A DNA stretch of 64,000 nt from a virus: positions 1-64,000 of the IMG/VR virus record IMGVR_UViG_3300020596_000020; one strand, written 5' to 3'. The notes under the pieces were generated by a model that had not been told where the DNA came from, made no database searches, and saw nothing but the letters and a program-made list of their open reading frames with translations. This document shows positions 41,979-49,466 of this stretch, piece by piece (the stretch's first letter is position 1; each line of letters starts with the position of its first letter). A program made the position numbers and the translations under genes.

Positions 41979-42910
41979 AACAACGGCGACTCGAGTGCCC
42001 AGAGACGTGTCTCCTCAAGCCCAGGCCAGAAGTCGGTAAGCGGCTTGTAGCCGAGCACTCTCTGACAGGCCGAGATGTCCGCCTGGGTCGCACGCACGTC
42101 GCCGGCGCGCCAGTCGGCATGCTTGACACGTGACTGGATCTCAGGGTGTTTGGAGGCGAAGTGCTTGAGAATCTGCTTATTACTGACGCTCCCACCGGTG
42201 CCAGCGTTGAAGGCTTCGCCACGAAGACGACCTTGGTGAGCGGCCACTCGCACGAAGATGTCCACGACGTTGTCCACATGCGTCATGTCACGTGTCTGTG
42301 AGCCGTCTCCGTCGCTTCGAAGCTCTCCGTCATGCTTGATTGCGTGCAGCCATGACGAGACGACCGTCCCGTACGCGCCATTAGCAAGCTGACGCGGGCC
42401 GAAAACATTAAAGGGACGAACGCACGCAGTGTCCATGTCGTACAGATCCGCGAACATGACACAGTAGTCCTCGCCGATCATCTTCTGAAGAGCGTAGGGC
42501 GACTTCGGGTCGCGAGGCGCGCTCTCCTTAGTAGGAAGCTGCTGCGCGCCGCCGTAGACTGAGCTAGACGACGTGAAGACGAACCTTCCGACCACACCGC
42601 GGCACGCTTCCAATAGTTTCACGGTGTTGCCGACGTTCTCGTCGTTCGTCTCAGCCGGGTGCTCCACCGAGTAGGACACACGAGGACGTGCTGCGAGGTG
42701 GAACACGGTGTCAAACTGTGACTGCTTGATGAAGCGAAGCACGCTCGGATCGGCGTAGTTGCTGTACAGCGGGACCGCTCCAGTCGGAACGAACTCGACG
42801 CGACCGTTCGAAAGATCATCGACCACCACAACCTGGTGGCCCTCTTTGACGAGGCGTTCAGCGAGGTGAGAACCGATGAAGCCCGCGCCGCCCGTTACCA
42901 AAGTTTTCAT
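41975..42910 (-). CDS. NAD-dependent sugar epimerase/dehydratase (extended SDR)
   Basis: 311 aa. Rossmann motif TGGAGFIGSHLAERL, active-site SSSSVYGG and YALQKMIGE (YxxxK), and substrate region RPFNVFGPRQ, the layout of UDP-glucose 4-epimerase-like extended SDRs. It interconverts nucleotide sugars; the exact substrate is uncertain. With the 58062 and 62481 genes it points to phage-encoded surface-glycan changes. Confidence 0.9.
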   Translation of the reverse strand: MKTLVTGGAGFIGSHLAERLVKEGHQVVVVDDLSNGRVEFVPTGAVPLYSNYADPSVLRFIKQSQFDTVFHLAARPRVSYSVEHPAETNDENVGNTVKLLEACRGVVGRFVFTSSSSVYGGAQQLPTKESAPRDPKSPYALQKMIGEDYCVMFADLYDMDTACVRPFNVFGPRQLANGAYGTVVSSWLHAIKHDGELRSDGDGSQTRDMTHVDNVVDIFVRVAAHQGRLRGEAFNAGTGGSVSNKQILKHFASKHPEIQSRVKHADWRAGDVRATQADISACQRVLGYKPLTDFWPGLEETRLWALESPLF

Positions 42911-42924
42911 GTTACCACCTTACG

Positions 42925-43137
42925 TCACTCCAGCGGCACCGTGAAGTTGAAGAAATCGTCGTGACACAAAGTATATCTGAGCCCGGTCTCAGGGCAGAAG
43001 ATCTTCGCGTACAACCAGTTGCAGTACATCACAAGTAAGGTGCCGTCGTCAAGCCAGATCTTGCTGTACTCTTCCTCACACCATGCGTCAACACCGCCTC
43101 CGCAGACGACGTATGCCGTGCCAAGTTCGTTTCTCAC
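42925..43137 (-). CDS. Small unknown protein
   Basis: 70 aa (MRNELGTAYVVCGGGVDAWC), aromatic with LDDGTLLVMYCNWLYAK. Follows the 43134 gene with 4-nt overlap. Possibly another small beta domain; function unknown. Confidence 0.55.
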   Translation of the reverse strand: MRNELGTAYVVCGGGVDAWCEEEYSKIWLDDGTLLVMYCNWLYAKIFCPETGLRYTLCHDDFFNFTVPLE

Positions 43138-43334
43138 GGCTCGTATCGAGTCAAGTAGATCGATCCAGTGGTCGGCATCGTCAACCCGCCCTCATCGTTG
43201 TCCCACGTGTACGTCATCATATTGCCGTGAACGAGGTTGAGCAGCTCCCACATGCAAGGAACGGCGTCATTTTTCCTTGTTCCGACGACGAGATACAGCG
43301 AACGGCCGTAGTGGTGCCAGAGTGTACCGATCAT
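43134..43334 (-). CDS. Small protein of the GxLW group
   Basis: 66 aa from ATG at 43332-43334, overlapping the helicase stop (ATGA). N-terminus MIGTLWHHYGRSLYLVVGTR fits the shared G-x-L-W pattern with a hydrophobic strand after it. Function unknown. Confidence 0.6.
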   Translation of the reverse strand: MIGTLWHHYGRSLYLVVGTRKNDAVPCMWELLNLVHGNMMTYTWDNDEGGLTMPTTGSIYLTRYEP

Positions 43335-44983
43335 ACCATCGCGTCCAAAATGTACTGAGGAAGGATGTGCTTGTTCTTGCGTAGGAACGCTTCGAAGCAA
43401 CCGTCAAGCACATATGTCACTGCCCAATCTTTTTCGTTGCGTACGCTACGACCAACAGCTTGAACGAAAGATCTCGTTGTCAAATAGTCGTAGTACCAAG
43501 GATCACGATCACAGCGTTTCTTTAAGCTTTTGTCACCCAAATTTGGATAGGGAAGTTTCGCGACGATCTGAAATCTGGATAGATCATCATCAAGCGAGAT
43601 TCCCTCGGTCATGGAGGGGGAGACAAGGACTGTTGGTTCAGGACTGTCGTGATGGCGACGTAGCACCGCATCGCGGTCCTCGCTCCCATGTACAAGAAGG
43701 CGGGGATCACGAAGACTGTCACGTAGATGATGAGCAACCCTAAAATTCGTTGTGTGGATGATGCCCTTTTGATCACTGTGAGCCTCTAGCAAGGCCTTCA
43801 CGGCTTGCACTAGTCGAGGGAGCGTGTCGTCGACGTCACGCATCGACATCTTGCCAACGGGCATGTAATGAATGGCGCGGTTTTCGACGGGAAACGTGGA
43901 TGGTAGCGCGATGTACTCGGTCTTATCGAGGTCGAGGCCGAGCGAACGACAGAACGACGTCTTGTCGAGGATGGTGGCGCTCATGAGCAGTCGTTTCTCG
44001 CCGAACCTCAACAGATACGGCTCCGCCCAGACTGATGCGTCAATGGGCTTGAACTGCAGCGTCATACGGTCGCCTCGATGATCCTTGCGAATCTCGCGGT
44101 TGATGATCCATTCCTCAGGTTTGAACCGATCGATGAAGCGGTTGACCTTGCAGATGTGCTTGTCGAACAGATCGTTTTGTTTGATGAGCTGCTGGAACAT
44201 CTCGTCGCCGCCGACGCCGCGATTGTCAGCGAACATTCCAAGCGCGCTTTTCACTTGGTCAAACATCTGGGCAAGCGCCGGCCGATACGTCTCCTTGATC
44301 CAGCGATAGAGGTACTCGGGATCCTCACCTTTTGCCATCGTCATGCCGAGATGCTTCTTGCAGAAGCGGTCCGTGACCTCGACCTCGACGAACTTGCAAA
44401 CCTCGGACTCGATGTTATGAGCTTCGTCACCAACGAGTAAGTCTCGCGGCTCGAGTTTGCCAGCATAGGTTGTCTCGGCCATGAAGTACGAGTAGTTCGT
44501 GATGCCGAGGTGACCTTGAATGAACGAACGCTTCGCAATGTTGTATGAACAGTTCGATGAACAATGTTTCTTCCAATTTGTGCCGTCAGCTGACTTTCCG
44601 AGAGCTGTCAGGGCTCGTTTGGATTCACCACAACTCTGTCGCTCGTCGTAGCCGCATTGGTAGTTCGTCGCGCTCTTCAACTCGAGCATCCCACCTCGAC
44701 GCTTCTCCTCGAAGTCACGCAAGTACTGCTGCTGCAGGATCTTCTGCGTCGTGAGGAAGTACGCCCCGATGTTGTACTCGTCCTCTGAATTTTGGCTGCG
44801 GATCTGGCTGTTCAGGTATCGTGCGACTGTCATACCGATAGCGGACTTGCCGACACCAGTCGGAGCGTCAACACAAACAGTGTTCTTCCCCTTCGCGAAG
44901 GCCTCGAGGATCGTGTCGATAGCCTTGATCTGGCCTTCACGAGGCTCGGAGTCGAGAGGGAAGTACTCACGCCAGTTCGTCAT
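43331..44983 (-). CDS. XPD/DinG-like superfamily 2 helicase
   Basis: 550 aa from ATG at 44981-44983 (TGATG overlap). Walker A DAPTGVGKSAIGM, an Fe-S-like Cys region between motifs I and II (YQCGYDERQSCGESKRA and KKHCSSNCSYN), DEAH box LVGDEAHNIE, and motifs in QAVGRSVRNEKDWAVTYVLD. That combination is typical of XPD/Rad3/DinG 5'-3' DNA helicases with an iron-sulfur cluster. It likely unwinds DNA during phage replication or repair. Confidence 0.92.
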   Translation of the reverse strand: MTNWREYFPLDSEPREGQIKAIDTILEAFAKGKNTVCVDAPTGVGKSAIGMTVARYLNSQIRSQNSEDEYNIGAYFLTTQKILQQQYLRDFEEKRRGGMLELKSATNYQCGYDERQSCGESKRALTALGKSADGTNWKKHCSSNCSYNIAKRSFIQGHLGITNYSYFMAETTYAGKLEPRDLLVGDEAHNIESEVCKFVEVEVTDRFCKKHLGMTMAKGEDPEYLYRWIKETYRPALAQMFDQVKSALGMFADNRGVGGDEMFQQLIKQNDLFDKHICKVNRFIDRFKPEEWIINREIRKDHRGDRMTLQFKPIDASVWAEPYLLRFGEKRLLMSATILDKTSFCRSLGLDLDKTEYIALPSTFPVENRAIHYMPVGKMSMRDVDDTLPRLVQAVKALLEAHSDQKGIIHTTNFRVAHHLRDSLRDPRLLVHGSEDRDAVLRRHHDSPEPTVLVSPSMTEGISLDDDLSRFQIVAKLPYPNLGDKSLKKRCDRDPWYYDYLTTRSFVQAVGRSVRNEKDWAVTYVLDGCFEAFLRKNKHILPQYILDAMV

Positions 44984-45168
44984 CAGTAGCAACCTTTCCA
45001 GACATAGTCAACGATACCCTTCCAGGCGAGTTCGTCGATGAGCAATGGGATCGACTGCGTGTCCCAGTTCTCAACCCCGCAGTAACGTGCGAGACGACGA
45101 ACGGCGTCTTCAGGCGCCGTTCGAAGTTGAGTCTCGCGTAGTCCTATCCGTTTCAAGCCTTCTCCCAC
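44983..45168 (-). CDS. Small unknown protein
   Basis: 61 aa, GTG start at 45166-45168, coupled to the helicase (stop TGA overlaps its ATG). Helical with APEDAVRRLARYCGVENWD. No recognised domain. Confidence 0.6.
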   Translation of the reverse strand: MGEGLKRIGLRETQLRTAPEDAVRRLARYCGVENWDTQSIPLLIDELAWKGIVDYVWKGCY

Positions 45169-45278
45169 TCCTCCTCGATCATTGCGATGGTAGCATTCAT
45201 CTCGAGACCACGACTCTTAGAGATCTTACAAAACAAGCGAACGAAAACCCGAATCTTCATATCATTGAACAGTTTCAT
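45153..45278 (-). CDS. Very small basic protein (41 aa)
   Basis: ATG at 45276-45278, TGA at 45153-45155 overlapping the next gene's GTG region. Product MKLFNDMKIRVFVRLFCKIS followed by an acidic end (IEEEWEKA). Reads like an amphipathic small protein, but the length makes the call uncertain. Confidence 0.45.
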   Translation of the reverse strand: MKLFNDMKIRVFVRLFCKISKSRGLEMNATIAMIEEEWEKA

Positions 45279-45318
45279 TGCTTCATCGTAACGCTCTATC
45301 TACCCAAAGACACTCTCT

Positions 45319-45609
45319 ATGAAATCAAATGATCAAGCTCTTCGAGTCATGATTCGCAACGTTCTGATCGAGTCAGAGTACACGAAGACCCCAGATGGTT
45401 CTTTCACGTTCTCGTTCCCTGTCCAGAACGACGAAGAGATCACGATCACGGCCACATACAACCCTCGTCGACCGTTCGAGGTCGAGTGCTGACAGGCGAT
45501 CGACACGTCCTCCGGCCTGGAGGTCGACATCGATGCCGTCGCTATGCAACACGACCTTGACTCGAAGGCGATGGATTGGATCGGCGATAACCTCGACGAA
45601 GAGAGCTGA
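45319..45609 (+). CDS. Small protein interrupted by in-frame TGA (recoded or broken)
   Basis: From ATG at 45319 the frame encodes MKSNDQALRVMIRNVLIESE (LRxxIRxxL motif), continuing to codon 58 where TGA occurs at 45490-45492. The same frame then continues QAIDTSSGLEVDIDAVAM to TGA at 45607-45609, two bases before the next gene's ATG. Both halves look like one compact protein of 96 codons. The stop is in the leaky UGA-C context. It may be readthrough, a nonsense mutation or a sequence error. Confidence 0.55.
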
Positions 45610-45611
45610 GC

Positions 45612-46097
45612 ATGAACATCAAACTACTAAGAGAGTACGTCAAACGCGTGCTTGCCGAATCTGTCTGTCCGGGCTGCGGGAACAAGGATGCGTACATTGG
45701 AATAAACGCCGTCGAGTGCCCGAACGCCTCGTGTAGCTTCTTCTCGAAGAGACAACAAGACGACATTCAGGCGGTCGGGGCCGATGACGAGGACGGCGAT
45801 TACGAAGAGTGCGGCTGGTGTGATAACGACATCTCGGGGTGTGGTGGACATTGCGAGAAGTGCGGCGATGGCGACATCGACATGCTACAAGCGTTAGACG
45901 ATGAAGCCAACAAAGCGTTAGACGATGAAGCCAACAAAGTGAGTTACGAGCACTGTGGAATGTGCGGCTTGAAAGCGGTCGACCCTGACACACAGAAGTG
46001 CACAAATTGCAGCAACGGACACTTCCCGGACTGTGCGGGGTGCGGTGGAGCGGTTGACAACCCAACGGCTTGTCAAAACTGCGGCCACCCTAGCTGA
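45612..46097 (+). CDS. Zinc-ribbon-rich protein
   Basis: 161 aa. At least four CxxC pairs (VCPGCGNK, ECGWCDND, HCEKCGDG, HCGMCGLK, NCSNGHFPDCAGCG, CQNCGH) indicate a string of zinc ribbons. The N-terminus MNIKLLREYVKRVLAES carries the LRxxxKRVL helix of other proteins here. A 24-bp direct repeat gives two copies of ALDDEANK. Possibly a nucleic-acid-binding or virion protein; role unknown. Confidence 0.65.
   Translation: MNIKLLREYVKRVLAESVCPGCGNKDAYIGINAVECPNASCSFFSKRQQDDIQAVGADDEDGDYEECGWCDNDISGCGGHCEKCGDGDIDMLQALDDEANKALDDEANKVSYEHCGMCGLKAVDPDTQKCTNCSNGHFPDCAGCGGAVDNPTACQNCGHPS
45891..45938. repeat. 24-bp tandem direct repeat
   Basis: Two perfect copies of a 24-nt unit within the zinc-ribbon gene encode two ALDDEANK octapeptides. 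The identity implies a recent duplication. Confidence 0.85.
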
Positions 46098-46304
46098 TCA
46101 CGGGCGAACGATCTCCCACCCGAAATTTTCCCACTCGCTCAGGTCCCAGTCAAACTTTGAGATGGACCCGGCCGGCCGACGATCGTCTCCCGCGTCCTCG
46201 ATGACTAGCCCCCACTGGCCGTAGTCATCGATGATGACGAACGACGCTCGTGTAAACGCGAACACGAGGTCGGTGTAGAGGATAACCGTGCCCTTGAGAC
46301 TCAC
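46098..46304 (-). CDS. Small beta-rich protein
   Basis: 68 aa (MSLKGTVILYTDLVFAFTRA), beta-rich and Trp-rich with DLSEWENFGWEIVRP. Overlaps the DnaE C-half stop by 4 nt. Function unknown; similar in size to the GxVY group. Confidence 0.6.
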   Translation of the reverse strand: MSLKGTVILYTDLVFAFTRASFVIIDDYGQWGLVIEDAGDDRRPAGSISKFDWDLSEWENFGWEIVRP

Positions 46305-48448
46305 AGATCGGTTCCGTCAACCTCTCGCATGTCACGGAGCGAGCAACTGAAACCGAGTTTGTCTTTCTTCACTCTCACGACGTAACAAGCGTACTTCTTG
46401 AGCTCGCTAATCTGATGCTCGGCGGTGCTCCACACGAACATGCGATGGATGGCGCCGTCCGAGCCGTAGCACGCTAATTGGAAGAAGTTGTTGCCTGTGC
46501 GCGCGGTCTTTTTCTTACCGTCAGACAGTACCATCCAATACGTTCCGTACTTCGCAGTGGTGCATTCCTCGAGAGGCGGGATGTCGTGCGCCTTGAGCTG
46601 CATGCGTAAATCATCGTCGAGCAACGCATCGGGGTCGATAGAGCCATAGAGCTCGATCTGATTCTTCACGATCTCATCACGCGTCCAGTCAGTCAACGTC
46701 TTCGACTCCTCGATGAGCTCGGCGAGTCGGCGAGTGTGATACTCGGGGTCCTTTTTCAAGCGTTTCTTGAGTTCGGCCTGACCATCGACAATGACATGAT
46801 GTAGCTGCTTGTAGTTCTCGAACGTTCTCCCCGGTCCGACGATTTGCATAGAGTCGAACGCCCCGAGTGTCACAAGTGCCCCGAGCGATTTCGAATTAAA
46901 CTTACTGTGTCGCCACGTTCCGTTCTCATCCCAGAGCAGGTCCTCCAACTTACGATACGGTCGTTTCACCAGCAGCTCGTTCACAGCCGAGGTTCCGACG
47001 CCGGTGACCGTGAGGAAAGACGGGTAGAAGGTTCGGTTGTCAGACGCGATCTCCCATTCGCGATTCGAGCGGTTGATGTCAACCTTTGCGACGTCGTAAC
47101 CCATCGCCTTGATCTCGGCCAGCGCACGTCGACGCGAATCAGGATCACCGAGCATGGATTCGACGTACGAGCAGAGCCATTCCGGCTCGTAGTAAGTCAT
47201 CAACCAGGCACACTGATACGAGATATATCCGTACGAGTACGAGTGGGCGCGGTTGAAACCGTAGGCGGCGAACGCCTGTAGGTCGTCGTAGAGCAACTCC
47301 GCCTTTGCGCGTGGATAGCCTTTGGCCTCGGCGCCGTCCACGAACTTCTCGTGCAGCTCGTCGGTCAGTGTCTTCCCCTTGGATGCGTCCTTGGTAGTGC
47401 GTTTCAGGATGGCCTTGCGCAGCTTGTCTGCCTCGACCTCGCTGAAGCCTGAGAGCTTCATTGAAATCTCCATGATCTGTTCTTGATAGATCACGAACCC
47501 CATCGTATCTTCAAGACATTCGTTGACCGCGGCGTGACCGTAGTCCTTCTTCACACCATCACGACGTGCTTTGATGTAGAGCTTGTCGACGTCGGCAGCT
47601 AACGGTCCGGGTCGGTAGATCGCGGTCGCGGCTGCCAGGTCGTGAACGCTACGAGGGTCAAGGTCAGTGATGAATCGCTGCGTGCTTGGATTCGTGAACT
47701 GAAAGATGCCGGCAAAGCGAGACTCACGGAAGACATGGTTGAACACGTCGCTCAGGTTCGGGTCGATGCGACTCGGCGTCAGATTATCGTCGTACCACTC
47801 CTTCACCTGCGCAAAGGTTGGGTTTCGGATCCCGCTGTGACGCTTCAGGATACGACGCACGCACCGCTCAATGATACGTAACGTGTCGAGGCCGAGGAGG
47901 TCGTACTTGACTAAGCCGTACGGGCTGAGACCCTTCATCGCCATGCCTTCACTCCAAGGCGTCTGTAGGTCTCCGCGGACGCTGATGAGTGGCATGATGC
48001 CGTCAGGGTCGTCGTGAACGATGATGCCGCCGGCATGCTTGCCGACAGCCTTCGTCTGCCGACCAAGGATCTTCACGTCGTTGTCGATCGCCGGGTACTT
48101 CTTCATCAGAGCGCGGAAAGCCGGCGAGTGCTCCATGCAGCCCTCGTACGTCAGCTGAACAGAACCCTTGGTGTCGTCGCCGGTATGAAGATGCGGCTTC
48201 ACCTCCTGATCGAGATTCTTGGTGGCGTCGTTGACCTCGTTGAACTCGAGCCCGTGCAGCTTGGACACGTCCTTCACGAGCGACTTCATCTGCAGACCGT
48301 TGAAGTTGCTGATGGGGACGATCGTCTTCTCGCCGAACTCCTTCTTTAGCAGGTCGATGACTTTGTCGCGATCAGAGACGTCGCAGTTGTGTGTCCCAAT
48401 CCAACGATCTTCTTTCATAAAAGAAGAAATTCGATAACTTTTACCCAC
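46301..48448 (-). CDS. dnaE: DNA polymerase III alpha, C-terminal half with split-intein C-fragment
   Basis: 715 aa, GTG start with an AGGAG ribosome site. Residues 1-21 (MGKSYRISSFMKEDRWIGTH plus N) are the intein C-fragment ending in His-Asn. The C-extein starts at Cys22 and continues CDVSDRDKVIDLLKKEFGEK, which matches the region just after PDxD in DnaE. Later DnaE parts are clear: LVKYDLLGLDTLRIIERC (third catalytic Asp), PGPLAADVDKLYIKARRDGV, GFVIYQEQIMEISMKLSGFS and FNRAHSYSYGYISYQCAWLM. Trans-splicing to the 49450 product is needed to build the active site. An endonuclease gene lies between the halves. Confidence 0.95.
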   Translation of the reverse strand: MGKSYRISSFMKEDRWIGTHNCDVSDRDKVIDLLKKEFGEKTIVPISNFNGLQMKSLVKDVSKLHGLEFNEVNDATKNLDQEVKPHLHTGDDTKGSVQLTYEGCMEHSPAFRALMKKYPAIDNDVKILGRQTKAVGKHAGGIIVHDDPDGIMPLISVRGDLQTPWSEGMAMKGLSPYGLVKYDLLGLDTLRIIERCVRRILKRHSGIRNPTFAQVKEWYDDNLTPSRIDPNLSDVFNHVFRESRFAGIFQFTNPSTQRFITDLDPRSVHDLAAATAIYRPGPLAADVDKLYIKARRDGVKKDYGHAAVNECLEDTMGFVIYQEQIMEISMKLSGFSEVEADKLRKAILKRTTKDASKGKTLTDELHEKFVDGAEAKGYPRAKAELLYDDLQAFAAYGFNRAHSYSYGYISYQCAWLMTYYEPEWLCSYVESMLGDPDSRRRALAEIKAMGYDVAKVDINRSNREWEIASDNRTFYPSFLTVTGVGTSAVNELLVKRPYRKLEDLLWDENGTWRHSKFNSKSLGALVTLGAFDSMQIVGPGRTFENYKQLHHVIVDGQAELKKRLKKDPEYHTRRLAELIEESKTLTDWTRDEIVKNQIELYGSIDPDALLDDDLRMQLKAHDIPPLEECTTAKYGTYWMVLSDGKKKTARTGNNFFQLACYGSDGAIHRMFVWSTAEHQISELKKYACYVVRVKKDKLGFSCSLRDMREVDGTDL
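48386..48448 (-). other. Split-intein C-fragment (about 21 aa)
   Basis: Encodes the first 21 residues of the DnaE C-half, ending GTHN before Cys+1. The His-Asn pair is the intein's block G, and Cys+1 belongs to the native DnaE sequence. The fragment is shorter than usual C-fragments (about 30-40 aa) because the block F-like segment lies in the other half. Confidence 0.75.
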
Positions 48449-49466
48449 GCTTAATCTCCTGTGACAGACGATCTATTTCGTGTTTGAAATTGACTTTTGT
48501 GGCTGCTTCCCAACATATCAACACGCGACAACCAAGTTTACTCTCTATACGACGTACACGAGATTCGTTTTTAAGACGAATCTGTCCTGCTGTCATACCG
48601 GAATGAAGGAGTTTATCGGCAGTGTAGACGCTTGGATTTGCATGCCAATAGTCGCCATAATACTCAACTGCACAGTCTCGATCTGGAAGGTAAAGATCGA
48701 GACTGTAACACCAACCTTCTTCTCTATTTGAGACAAAGAACTGTCTATTCATCCAAGAATATGATTTCTCGTTCTCAAATTCCTTAAGAAGAGCGTAAAT
48801 AAATTCTTCTTCTTTTGCTGACGAACCGGTCGTATGACTGTTAGGCCATTCAACGTACGGATTCACATTAGCAAACCAATTATTTTTCCCATGCGTTGAG
48901 AGCATGTTTGCTTTATGCAGATCGCGCACATTGCTAGACATCATTGGGTACGAGACACCCAATCGTTGTTCACATGTAGCTTTGTATTTCGCTTGAATCA
49001 ATGTTGACTGAAGTGGTCTATTGACACCATGACGATATCTCATAGTTGCTGTGAATTTATCTTGATATTCGTCAGTGCTATAAAAGGCTGATTTTAGACA
49101 AGATTCACAAAGAAATGTTCTCTTATGCTGACGACGTGCTGTGTTCCCCTCCATTACGTGGAGTTTTCCGCATGTTGGACACTTGAAATTGAATGCCAAA
49201 GAACCTAAAGCATACTTTTTCGCATTCTCATCGACGAAATGACATTTTTCGTCATCAAGCACGAATTCCACGTTGTTGATCAGTAACCCGGTAGTCATCA
49301 CACGCGTAGAAACTGCGTGCTTCACATTTTCGTAGCTGAACCATGGTGTTTCGAACAGTCCGCTAAACTGTTTTCTGAGCAGATTTATTTCGCGCGAGGA
49401 TTCGTCTTTGAGTTGATACCCGTGTTTCGCAGCTAACACTGACGAGAAGTTACTTCGATACTTCAT
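48441..49466 (-). CDS. Vsr-like (EDxHD) homing endonuclease between the DnaE halves
   Basis: 341 aa from ATG at 49464-49466, overlapping the DnaE N-half by 17 nt and the C-half start by 8 nt. An N-terminal zinc finger (CPTCGKLHVM, then FLCESCLK) is followed by a DNA-binding middle and a Vsr-like nuclease core: SLDLYLPDRDCAVEYYGDYWH, then RLKNESRVRRIESKLGCRVL. Such EDxHD endonucleases are known beside split inteins in fractured phage and marine viral genes, including DnaE. Its position exactly at the split fits that arrangement. Confidence 0.85.
   Translation of the reverse strand: MKYRSNFSSVLAAKHGYQLKDESSREINLLRKQFSGLFETPWFSYENVKHAVSTRVMTTGLLINNVEFVLDDEKCHFVDENAKKYALGSLAFNFKCPTCGKLHVMEGNTARRQHKRTFLCESCLKSAFYSTDEYQDKFTATMRYRHGVNRPLQSTLIQAKYKATCEQRLGVSYPMMSSNVRDLHKANMLSTHGKNNWFANVNPYVEWPNSHTTGSSAKEEEFIYALLKEFENEKSYSWMNRQFFVSNREEGWCYSLDLYLPDRDCAVEYYGDYWHANPSVYTADKLLHSGMTAGQIRLKNESRVRRIESKLGCRVLICWEAATKVNFKHEIDRLSQEIKRG

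Noticed and set aside
45490-45492. TGA reassigned as a sense codon genome-wide
   Set aside because: Many intact genes end in TGA with tight ATGA or TGATG overlaps, so TGA is a normal stop here.
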